Assembly (NCBI GenBank): GCA_012728535.1
Contig: JAAYEX010000286.1
Coordinates: 1-6,474, forward strand
DNA: 6,474 bases
Direction: 5' to 3'
Source of the DNA: Clostridiaceae bacterium
Lineage (GTDB): Bacteria; Bacillota; Clostridia; Saccharofermentanales; DTU023
The notes under the pieces are model-generated. The model had not been told where the DNA came from, made no database searches, and saw only the letters and a list, made by a program, of their open reading frames with translations. Below are positions 1 to 5,776 of this stretch, piece after piece (positions within the stretch are counted from its first letter, which is position 1; each line of letters opens with the position of its first letter). The position numbers were made by a program, and so were the translations under genes.

Positions 1-837
1 GCCCTTGACGCGGCAACGCAAGGGTTTAAAGACGCCCTTACAGAAAAACTGGGGGATCAGGTGAGCTTTGATTATCAGAATGCTCAAGGCGACCCCAACA
101 CAGCGGCTTCAATCGCCAATGGATTTGTTGCCTCCAAATATGACTTGATTATGGCTAATGCAACTCCGGCCCTGCAGGCAGCTGCAACAGCTACAGCGGA
201 CATCCCGGTTCTGGGAACATCTATTACTGAGTACGGAGTGGCCCTTGGCATTGAGGACTTCCAGGGGACGGTCGGCGGCAATGTATCAGGCACATCCGAC
301 CTGGCTCCGCTTGATCAGCAGGCTGCGGTTATCAAAGACCTCTTCCCGGACAAAGAATCAGTCGGACTCCTTTACTGTTCAGCTGAACCGAATTCTCTGT
401 ACCAGATCAACACAATGCAGACTTTACTGGAAGAAATGGGTTACCTCTGCAAGGCCTATCCTTTTACCGATTCCAATGACCTGGCGGCTATTACTACTAC
501 TGCCGTCAATGAAGTCGATGTAATTTATGTACCCACCGACAATACAGTCGCTGCCAACACCGCACTGATCGATAATATCTGCCGTCCGGCAGGGATTCCC
601 GTTGTCGCAGGTGAAAAAGGTATATGTTCCGGCTGTGGTGTCGCAACCCTGTCCATTGATTACTACGATTTAGGCTATGCCACCGGCCTGATGGCATATA
701 GAATACTTATAGGCGAGTCTGATATTTCAGAAATGCCGATTGAGTATGCACCCAACTTTGCAAAGATGTATAATCCGGAAATTTGTGCAGATTTAGGGAT
801 AAGCGTCTCTGATGACTATGAGGCGATTGTACCTTAA
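1..837 (+). CDS. ABC transporter substrate-binding protein, TrpX/ABC_sub_bind family (5' partial)
   Basis: This is the extracellular ligand-binding component of an ABC importer, normally a lipoprotein that hands its ligand to the permease encoded just downstream. The reading frame is open from base 1, so the start, signal peptide and lipobox lie outside the window; a GTG at 61 is in frame but internal, because coding continues upstream of it (ALDAATQGFKDALTEKLGDQ). The visible 278 residues show the two-lobe type I binding-protein pattern of the ABC_sub_bind family: a first-lobe stretch with LIMANATPALQAA, then VGLLYCSAEPNS, then VIYVPTDNTVAAN, and the late family block GEKGICSGCGVATLSIDYYD followed by LGYATG. 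About 45-60 residues are probably missing. The ligand cannot be read from sequence: characterised relatives include the streptococcal tryptophan protein TrpX, but the family is broad. Six cysteines (visible residues 126, 150, 194, 209, 212, 262) are notable for an exported protein. Confidence 0.9.
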   Translation, partial: ALDAATQGFKDALTEKLGDQVSFDYQNAQGDPNTAASIANGFVASKYDLIMANATPALQAAATATADIPVLGTSITEYGVALGIEDFQGTVGGNVSGTSDLAPLDQQAAVIKDLFPDKESVGLLYCSAEPNSLYQINTMQTLLEEMGYLCKAYPFTDSNDLAAITTTAVNEVDVIYVPTDNTVAANTALIDNICRPAGIPVVAGEKGICSGCGVATLSIDYYDLGYATGLMAYRILIGESDISEMPIEYAPNFAKMYNPEICADLGISVSDDYEAIVP

Positions 838-886
838 ACGATCTGACCGTTAATCCATGGATTCATACTGATTGGAGTTGAGTGTT

Positions 887-1834
887 ATGCCACTAAGCTT
901 GCCTAACCTTTTGGACCAATTGCCGGGTGCGGTCGCCCAGGGACTAATCTGGGGCATCATGGCAATCGGTGTTTATATTACCTTCCGAGTTCTTAATATC
1001 GCGGATCTTACGGTTGACGGCTCCTTCTGCACAGGAGGAGCTGTCTTCGTCATCATGCTTACAAATGATTATAATATTTGGCTGGCTCTGGTCTTTGCCT
1101 TCCTTGCAGGTATGCTGGCAGGACTGGCCACCGGGATTTTCCATGTTGTTTTCGGGATTTCTACGATACTGGCCGGTATACTGACGCAGTTTGCCCTCTG
1201 GGCGGTAAATCTGCTGATTATGGGACGGCCTAATATTGCGATTAACGTCAACAATTACAATCTGCTTGTCTCTTTGCGTTACCTGCAGGAAGTAGCCAAA
1301 GGAGAGAAGCCATTTTATTGGTCTCCTATTTTGAGTGTCGGCATTTTTCTCCTGCTGATCATCGGTGTTTTATATTGGTATTTCGGCACTGAAAGCGGAA
1401 TGTCGCTGCGGGCGACAGGGGCCAATGTCAACATGGCAAAAGCCCAAGGAATTAATACCGATTTTAATGTCGTATTGGGACTGATGCTGGGTAATGGACT
1501 GGTCGCATTGTCCGGAGCTATGCTGACCCAATACCAGGGATTTGCTGACATTAATATGGGACGGGGAGCCGTCGTAATCGGCCTGGCTGCCGTTATCATC
1601 GGCGAGGCTCTTTTCGTTTGGATCTTCAAGAATTTTGCCCTTCGTCTGCTCAGCACGGTTCTGGGGGCCGTTATTTACTATATAGTTATCCAGACTATTC
1701 TTTGGCTGCGACTTGACCCAAACTATCTCAAGCTGCTAACAGCCTTGGTAGTTGCTGTCTTTCTTGCCGTCCCCTACTGGAAGTCCAAGCTGTCGATTCT
1801 GACCTTTAAAACAAAGGAGAATGGAGATGCTTAG
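887..1834 (+). CDS. ABC transporter permease, TrpY-like (BPD_transp_2 family)
   Basis: This is the integral membrane subunit of the importer. The 315-residue protein is very hydrophobic, with about eight predicted membrane segments. The N-terminal block contains VYITFRVLNIADLTVDGSF, typical of permeases paired with ABC_sub_bind proteins. The cytoplasmic coupling loop LRATGANVNMAKAQGIN (about residues 174-190) is where the ATPase should dock. The C-terminus ends in a short basic tail after the last helix. I chose ATG 887 because GGAG at 874-877 sits nine bases upstream; the frame also allows a TTG at 872, but that would overlap the ribosome binding site. The gene starts 49 bases after the binding-protein stop with no terminator between them, and its 3' end overlaps the ATPase start, so the three are one transcription unit. 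Family assignment is firm, substrate unknown. Confidence 0.93.
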   Translation: MPLSLPNLLDQLPGAVAQGLIWGIMAIGVYITFRVLNIADLTVDGSFCTGGAVFVIMLTNDYNIWLALVFAFLAGMLAGLATGIFHVVFGISTILAGILTQFALWAVNLLIMGRPNIAINVNNYNLLVSLRYLQEVAKGEKPFYWSPILSVGIFLLLIIGVLYWYFGTESGMSLRATGANVNMAKAQGINTDFNVVLGLMLGNGLVALSGAMLTQYQGFADINMGRGAVVIGLAAVIIGEALFVWIFKNFALRLLSTVLGAVIYYIVIQTILWLRLDPNYLKLLTALVVAVFLAVPYWKSKLSILTFKTKENGDA

Positions 1835-2621
1835 GATAGAAAACGTCAACAAGACTTTCAATCGCAATACCGTTAATGAAAAGAAAGCACTGATTGACCT
1901 CAATCTTATGCTTAAAGACGGTGATTTCGTTACTGTCATCGGTGGCAACGGCTCAGGAAAATCTACTATGCTCAATATTGTTGCCGGTGTGCAGCCGGTG
2001 GATAGTGGAAAAATATTCCTTGACGAAGACGATGTGAGCAGACTCCCTGAGTACAAACGTGCTGCCTATATCGGCAGAGTCTTCCAAGATCCCATGATGG
2101 GTACCGCTGCCGGCATGATGATAGAAGAGAACATGGCCCTTGCTTATCGTCGCGGATATCGTCGTGGCCTGAGCTGGGGCGTTACAAAAGCCGAGCGGGA
2201 ACTATACTCTGAGCAACTGGAAACTCTTGAACTTGGACTGGAAGACCGGCTTTCTGAAAAAGCAGGCACGCTTTCCGGTGGTCAAAGGCAGGCGCTCACT
2301 TTGTTAATGGCAACTTTAAGGAAACCGAAGCTGCTTCTGCTGGATGAGCATACAGCTGCCCTGGATCCCAAAACCGCCAGGACTGTTTTAGCAATCACCA
2401 AACAGATAGTTGACCAGCATAATCTGACGACCGTGATGGTTACACATAATATGAGGGATGCGATCGCGTTGGGAAATCGGCTGCTGATGTTTTATGAAGG
2501 ACGTATCGTGGTTGATGTGTCAGGGGAAGCAAAGCAACAGCTTACGGTGGAAAAACTCCTGCAAATGTTCGACAGCGCCAGCGAAAACGGCGAATTAGAG
2601 TATATTCTACTGCTGCCCTAA
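1827..2621 (+). CDS. ABC transporter ATP-binding protein, TrpZ-like
   Basis: This is the cytoplasmic ATPase that powers the importer. All nucleotide-binding elements are intact in the 264-residue product: Walker A GGNGSGKST (residues 39-47), Q-loop glutamine in VFQDP (Q87), signature LSGGQ (149-153), Walker B LLLLDE (169-174) with the catalytic glutamate E174, D-loop ALD (178-180) and the H-loop histidine in VTHN (H207). Length matches single-domain importer ATPases. The start is ATG 1827: the ribosome binding site AAAGGAG at 1813-1819 leaves seven bases to this codon but only one base to the in-frame ATG at 1821. The coding region overlaps the permease stop by eight bases, which implies translational coupling. 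The segment EENMALAYRRGYRRGLSWGV between Q-loop and signature is typical of this importer class. No terminator follows. Confidence 0.95.
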   Translation: MLRIENVNKTFNRNTVNEKKALIDLNLMLKDGDFVTVIGGNGSGKSTMLNIVAGVQPVDSGKIFLDEDDVSRLPEYKRAAYIGRVFQDPMMGTAAGMMIEENMALAYRRGYRRGLSWGVTKAERELYSEQLETLELGLEDRLSEKAGTLSGGQRQALTLLMATLRKPKLLLLDEHTAALDPKTARTVLAITKQIVDQHNLTTVMVTHNMRDAIALGNRLLMFYEGRIVVDVSGEAKQQLTVEKLLQMFDSASENGELEYILLLP

Positions 2622-2634
2622 GAGCTTCATTAAG

Positions 2635-2668
2635 TATTCTTGATGTGACCGAAGAATAGAAATATGCT
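2635..2668 (+). promoter_or_regulatory. Possible sigma-A promoter overlapped by an inverted repeat, before the nucleotidyltransferase-HD gene
   Basis: TTGATG (2640-2645, four of six to TTGACA) and TATGCT (2663-2668, four of six to TATAAT) are separated by exactly 17 bases. Transcription would start near 2675, leaving about 35 untranslated bases before ATG 2710. A perfect seven-base inverted repeat, TATTCTT (2635-2641) and AAGAATA (2652-2658) with a ten-base spacer, overlaps the -35 element and could be an operator. Both signals are weak and AT-rich, so chance is a real alternative. If the promoter is false, the downstream gene is read through from the ABC operon, since no terminator separates them. 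Confidence 0.3.
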
Positions 2669-2709
2669 ATCGTAGTTTCTGTTGAGATCTTTTGAAAGGG
2701 GAATTGCTG

Positions 2710-3798
2710 ATGCGTTATTCCGCAGTGGTCACGGCTGCAGGACTATCATCAAGAATGAAGGCCTTTAAACCACTATTAGCTCTGGCTGATGACACTATCA
2801 TCGGCAAGCTTATAGATACTCTGAAACAAGCAGGTGTGGTTGATATTGTTGTGGTTATCGGCCACAAGGCTGAAGAAATGACAGCATATCTGGAAAAACT
2901 CGGTGTGCGGATCTGTGAAAACAAGGATTACGCAGAAACTGAGATGTTTGATTCCGTCAAATTGGGCCTGGAGGCTCTGGATGAAGATTACGATGCTGTT
3001 TTTATCACTCCCGGCGACATGCCTCTGGTAAAGCTCGAAAGTCTGGAGGCCCTGAAGGAACTTAAGACCGGAGTGGCTCGACCTGTCTATCAGGGAAAGG
3101 GCGGGCATCCTGTTCTCATAGCCAAAAAACATGTTGGCAGCTTGATTGCTTATACAGGCGACGGGGGGTTAAAGGGTGCTCTTCTTTCGCTCGATGATCC
3201 TATGATCGACCTTGAAGTCGACGATCAAGGTGTTTATTTTAATCTCAATACTCCGGAAGATTTTGAAAAAGCTCGACTCTATGAGCAGAAACAAGAGTCG
3301 GAAACGTCAGCCTATACTATTCCCACAGACGAGCAGATTGTTCAACTCTGGAATCACTTTAAAACACCCCAAGGGGTCAGGCTGCATTCGCTGGCAGTGG
3401 CGCAGGTAGCGGCAGAAATTACTGATGAACTTCTTGCAGCAGGCAGAAAACTTGATCAGGAGCTCATTAGTGCAGGTGCCCTTCTACATGATCTCTGTCG
3501 AAGCAGCAAAAGGCATGAAATTGTCGCAGCTCGCTCTTTGCGGGAGCTTGGCTACCATAAACTGGCTGAAATTATTGAAGTCCACCACGATGGCAGCTGG
3601 GAGGATGACTTAGATGAAGCGGGAGTCCTTTATCTGGCAGATAAAATGGTCCTGGGTTCACAGAAAGTCACTTTAGAAGAGCGCTTTGCAGCCAGTTATG
3701 CCAAGTGTAAAACTGAGGAAGCAAAAGAGAGGCACCACGAACGTTATCAGAAGGCTCTGCATGTATATGAGCTTTATCAGGAATTAATCGCTGTATAG
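2710..3798 (+). CDS. MobA/MocA-like NTP transferase fused to an HD phosphohydrolase domain
   Basis: This is a 362-residue cytoplasmic protein with two enzymatic domains. Residues 1 to about 195 are a MobA/MocA-type nucleotidyltransferase: nucleotide-binding AAGLSSRM (9-16) with KPLL (20-23), the metal-binding aspartate in PGDMPLV (D103), GGHPVLI as in MocA/CoxI-type cytidylyltransferases, and the closing LNTPEDFE. After a linker, about 225-330 form an HD domain with its metal ligands in order: H226 (HSLAVA), H260-D261 (LLHDL), H292/H293 (VHHD) and D311 (LADKM). The start is ATG 2710, eight bases after AAAGGGG (2695-2701); an in-frame TTG at 2692 precedes that site and is unlikely. MocA makes the cytidylyl form of molybdopterin, but the substrate here is not known. 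From memory, such fusions resemble the family annotated as DVU_1551 NTP transferases, found in uncharacterised clusters; this needs a search. It follows the ABC operon on the same strand and ends before a strong hairpin. Confidence 0.9.
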   Translation: MRYSAVVTAAGLSSRMKAFKPLLALADDTIIGKLIDTLKQAGVVDIVVVIGHKAEEMTAYLEKLGVRICENKDYAETEMFDSVKLGLEALDEDYDAVFITPGDMPLVKLESLEALKELKTGVARPVYQGKGGHPVLIAKKHVGSLIAYTGDGGLKGALLSLDDPMIDLEVDDQGVYFNLNTPEDFEKARLYEQKQESETSAYTIPTDEQIVQLWNHFKTPQGVRLHSLAVAQVAAEITDELLAAGRKLDQELISAGALLHDLCRSSKRHEIVAARSLRELGYHKLAEIIEVHHDGSWEDDLDEAGVLYLADKMVLGSQKVTLEERFAASYAKCKTEEAKERHHERYQKALHVYELYQELIAV

Positions 3799-3817
3799 TT
3801 TTTACAGAAAACATGAA

Positions 3818-3848
3818 GAAGTCGCTGAAAAAGCGACTTCACTCTTTT
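3818..3848. terminator. Hairpin terminator between convergent genes
   Basis: A perfect nine-base-pair stem, GAAGTCGCT (3818-3826) with AGCGACTTC (3832-3840), closes a five-base GAAAA loop. On the plus strand it is followed by the T-rich ACTCTTTT, which ends the nucleotidyltransferase-HD transcript 20 bases after its stop. On the minus strand the hairpin is followed by a weaker T-containing tail, so it may also stop the histidine phosphatase transcript coming from the right. Confidence 0.85.
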
Positions 3849-3870
3849 GATTCAGTTGGAAAACAAGAGG

Positions 3871-4296
3871 TCATCCGGCAATAGTCTCTTCATCATCGAA
3901 TTCAAAACAGATCATGGCTCCCTTTTTCAGACCGATAAACAGTCCGGTTTCAATTCTATAAAACTCGCTCAAATAGGGCTCATGTCCAACTAAAACATAA
4001 TTGCGTGTCGGATCTGCCTGGTCAAGAGAACGATGCAGGACCTCATATTCTCCATCTGCCAGTGCTCTGTTTTCGACAACATCAATACCTCCATAGGCTG
4101 CAGCCAGCATCTCTGCTGTTTGCCTGGCTCTTACCAGAGGAGAGGTCCAGATGACCGGGTCAGGTCCGATTAATTTCATGTAGTCAGGGATATCATTAGC
4201 AAATTTCTTGCGTCCCTTTTCACTAAGCTCCCGACTTGCATCCGGAGCAGAGGAGAAGGGTTCTGCGATGCCATGCCTTAGTAACCATATATTCAT
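3871..4296 (-). CDS. SixA-like histidine phosphatase family protein
   Basis: This is a small cytoplasmic phosphatase of the histidine phosphatase (phosphoglycerate mutase-like) superfamily, which forms a phosphohistidine intermediate. The 141-residue length fits the SixA branch. The N-terminal catalytic motif LLRHGIAE carries R7 and H8; SPLVRARQTAEML (52-64) supplies the second phosphate-binding arginine R56; VGHEP holds the second catalytic histidine H105. SixA in E. coli removes phosphate from histidine on phosphotransfer proteins, but many relatives act on small molecules, and no phosphotransfer protein is visible here. The start is ATG 4296, eight bases after GGAGG (4309-4305 on the minus strand); the upstream in-frame TTG at 4311 precedes the ribosome binding site. 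It converges with the nucleotidyltransferase-HD gene 72 bases away. No convincing promoter is visible in the 4297-4390 leader. Confidence 0.9.
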   Translation of the reverse strand: MNIWLLRHGIAEPFSSAPDASRELSEKGRKKFANDIPDYMKLIGPDPVIWTSPLVRARQTAEMLAAAYGGIDVVENRALADGEYEVLHRSLDQADPTRNYVLVGHEPYLSEFYRIETGLFIGLKKGAMICFEFDDEETIAG

Positions 4297-4390
4297 TTGA
4301 GTTTCCTCCAAGCTAAATTATCTGCTAACAAGATAGCAAGAAGAGCGGGAAAATGATGTACCATTTATGCAGATTAAAAATGATATGTAT

Positions 4391-4423
4391 AAAAAGGCCG
4401 TCCTGTAAAAGGACAGCCTTTTC
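4391..4423 (-). terminator. Rho-independent terminator of the FAD oxidoreductase gene
   Basis: On the minus strand AAAAGGCTGTCCT (4422-4410) pairs with AGGACGGCCTTTT (4404-4392) across a five-base loop, giving 12 Watson-Crick pairs and one G-T wobble. The run of T that forms the end of the stem (4395-4391) makes a proper U-tract. On the plus strand the same position would be a C-A mismatch, so the structure is oriented for leftward transcription, ending the oxidoreductase mRNA about 65-95 bases after its stop codon. It separates that transcript from the histidine phosphatase. Confidence 0.88.
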
Positions 4424-4463
4424 TCTCAACTCGTATTCAGAATTAAAGGGCTGGATGTACAAA

Positions 4464-4487
4464 TGATGTCGACATGACGTCGTGTCG
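4464..4487. repeat. Overlapping near-palindromes just after the oxidoreductase stop codon
   Basis: Two overlapping dyads abut the oxidoreductase stop codon (4490-4488). ATGTCGACAT at 4466-4475 is a perfect ten-base palindrome. CGACATGACGTCGTGTCG at 4470-4487 is an 18-base near-palindrome centred on GACGTC, with 16 of 18 positions symmetric. They share CGACAT, so only one hairpin could form at a time in RNA. There is no T-run after them and the real terminator is further downstream. Function unknown; a protein-binding site or an mRNA 3' structure are both possible. Confidence 0.45.
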
Positions 4488-5684
4488 TTACATTCCCAGT
4501 TTGGCAATCATCTCATCTTTGGAGATGCCGGCCTTGAAACCCTTGCTAATCAAGCCTTGTTTAGACGTATCACCGATAAGAATAGCTCCGCAGAGTTTGT
4601 TGTCCTCAAAGTAAAGTTCCTTAAAATTCCCCCCGTCATAGTTTTTGTATGTCTCATATTTGTGATCAGGGTTCGAACCGACATCGCCGATTGAAAAGGT
4701 CTTTGTATTGAAAGCATGCAGAGAAGTATAGGGGATAAATGTTTCAAAGATGTAATTGCCGCCCGCAGCATTGATGCCTGCGGTTTTTCCCTGTTCTACG
4801 GCTTCGATCCAGAGAGCATAGTTGATGCCTTTAATTTCTGCACAGTCGCCTGCAGCGTAAATATCGGCAACCGAGGTTTCCATCTTTTCATTAACAACAA
4901 TGGCGCGTTTGACTTCAATGCCCGTGTTTTCAACAAAGGCAGTATTGGGGTTGACACCTGTGGAAATAATAACAAGATCGGCAGGAATAGTATCCCCGTT
5001 ATCAAGGAGGACCCCCTCGACTGAATCAGAACCGACCAGTTCCCTGGTGTCGGCACATTTCAAAAAATTGATACCGTAATTGTCGACCTTTTCTTCCAGA
5101 AGAGAGGAAGCTTCCGGATCAAGCTGGCGCGGAAGAATTCTATTGTTGTGCTCCAGAACGGATACATTGAGTCCCAGGCCTTTAAGACCGTTAGCAGCTT
5201 CAAGACCCAGAAGTCCGCCGCCGATAACAACTGCATTCTTTGAGTTTTTTGCATATTCCCTGATGTCCTGCATGTCTTTCAGGTGGCGGAGGGTGAAGAC
5301 TCCATCTTTGTCACGACCCGGGAAGGGGGGTACATAAACCTCTGCACCTGAGGCAATAATCAGTTTGGTGTAGGCAAGGTCGGTGCCGTCCTCCAAGTTT
5401 ACCCGCTTATTAACTGTATCAATTCCACTGACAGTTTTATTTAAAAGGAGATTAATATTCCGGTCTGCATACCATTGCTCATTCTTAAAGGTAATCTGTT
5501 CTACACTGATCTTTTCGTTGCTGAGCATCTCGGGAAGCCGTGGCCGGTAGTAACCTTTAATATCTTCCTTTGAAAGCATCGTAATTGTGGCGTCCTGGTC
5601 GAGCTTGCGGATTTCATCGGCCGCAGTTATCCCGGCTGCGCTCGCACCAATAATGATAATTTCTTCACCCTTATTCGTGTTCAT
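4488..5684 (-). CDS. FAD/NAD-dependent oxidoreductase, NADH:rubredoxin oxidoreductase-like
   Basis: This is a 398-residue cytoplasmic flavoprotein expected to pass electrons from NADH via FAD to a small redox protein. Seen in sequence: the first FAD-binding loop IIIIGASAAG (9-18), YYRPRLPEML (45-54), the NAD-binding motif GGGLLGLE (155-162) with an acidic residue at the end of the next strand (VLEHN, E178, which favours NADH over NADPH), and the second FAD motif YAAGDCAE (276-283). YYRPRL and the following region resemble the clostridial NADH:rubredoxin oxidoreductase and the N-terminal part of NirB, and the cysteine used by CoA-disulfide reductase or NADH peroxidase relatives is absent near position 42. 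No rubredoxin gene is in the window, so the acceptor is inferred. The start is ATG 5684, nine bases after GGAGG (5698-5694); the frame extends to 5738 but with no such signal. It has its own promoter and terminator. Confidence 0.9.
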   Translation of the reverse strand: MNTNKGEEIIIIGASAAGITAADEIRKLDQDATITMLSKEDIKGYYRPRLPEMLSNEKISVEQITFKNEQWYADRNINLLLNKTVSGIDTVNKRVNLEDGTDLAYTKLIIASGAEVYVPPFPGRDKDGVFTLRHLKDMQDIREYAKNSKNAVVIGGGLLGLEAANGLKGLGLNVSVLEHNNRILPRQLDPEASSLLEEKVDNYGINFLKCADTRELVGSDSVEGVLLDNGDTIPADLVIISTGVNPNTAFVENTGIEVKRAIVVNEKMETSVADIYAAGDCAEIKGINYALWIEAVEQGKTAGINAAGGNYIFETFIPYTSLHAFNTKTFSIGDVGSNPDHKYETYKNYDGGNFKELYFEDNKLCGAILIGDTSKQGLISKGFKAGISKDEMIAKLGM

Positions 5685-5728
5685 AATAAAAAACCTCCAA
5701 AAACTTTGAGTGGGACCAGCTGTTTGTA

Positions 5729-5737
5729 ATTCTAGCA
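5729..5737 (-). promoter_or_regulatory. Extended -10 promoter for the FAD oxidoreductase gene
   Basis: The minus strand reads TGCTAGAAT from 5737 to 5729: a TG dinucleotide one base before TAGAAT (five of six to TATAAT). Transcription would begin near 5722, about 38 bases before the ATG. There is no good -35 hexamer 17 bases upstream, which extended -10 promoters can do without. Its place in the 92-base gap after the SIMPL gene fits an independent transcript, although read-through from that gene is not excluded because I see no terminator between them. Confidence 0.5.
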
Positions 5738-5743
5738 TCTGAA

Positions 5744-5756
5744 CACAGTACTGGTG
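5744..5756. repeat. Imperfect palindrome upstream of the extended -10 element
   Basis: CACAGTACTGGTG is symmetric (CACAGT against ACT-GTG) except for one inserted G. It lies over the position where a -35 hexamer would sit for the TAGAAT element at 5734-5729, so a bound protein could act as repressor or activator. It does not match the Rex-type TTGTG...CACAA pattern. It is short enough to be chance. Confidence 0.25.
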
Positions 5757-5776
5757 CTATATTCCTATCTTCAATA

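Noticed and set aside
61..63. GTG as the start of the first coding region
   Set aside because: The frame is open through base 1 with typical binding-protein sequence upstream of the GTG and no ribosome binding site, so the gene is truncated by the window edge instead.
852..863. Perfect 12-base palindrome AATCCATGGATT between the binding-protein and permease genes
   Set aside because: It does not extend further, is not followed by a T-run, and sits inside an operon; with no second copy it is most simply chance.
1315..1656. Minus-strand open frame of about 113 codons inside the permease gene
   Set aside because: It is the antisense shadow of a clear membrane protein and has no recognisable domain or ribosome binding site.
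4317..4338. Possible promoter (GATAAT on the minus strand) and TGCTA/TAGCA inverted repeat before the histidine phosphatase gene
   Set aside because: The -10-like hexamer would start transcription at the ribosome binding site, leaving almost no leader, and there is no -35 match; the five-base dyad is too short to claim.
5080..5337. Plus-strand open frame opposite the oxidoreductase gene
   Set aside because: It lies entirely within the well-supported flavoprotein gene, is rich in serine and arginine as expected of an antisense shadow, and matches no recognisable family.
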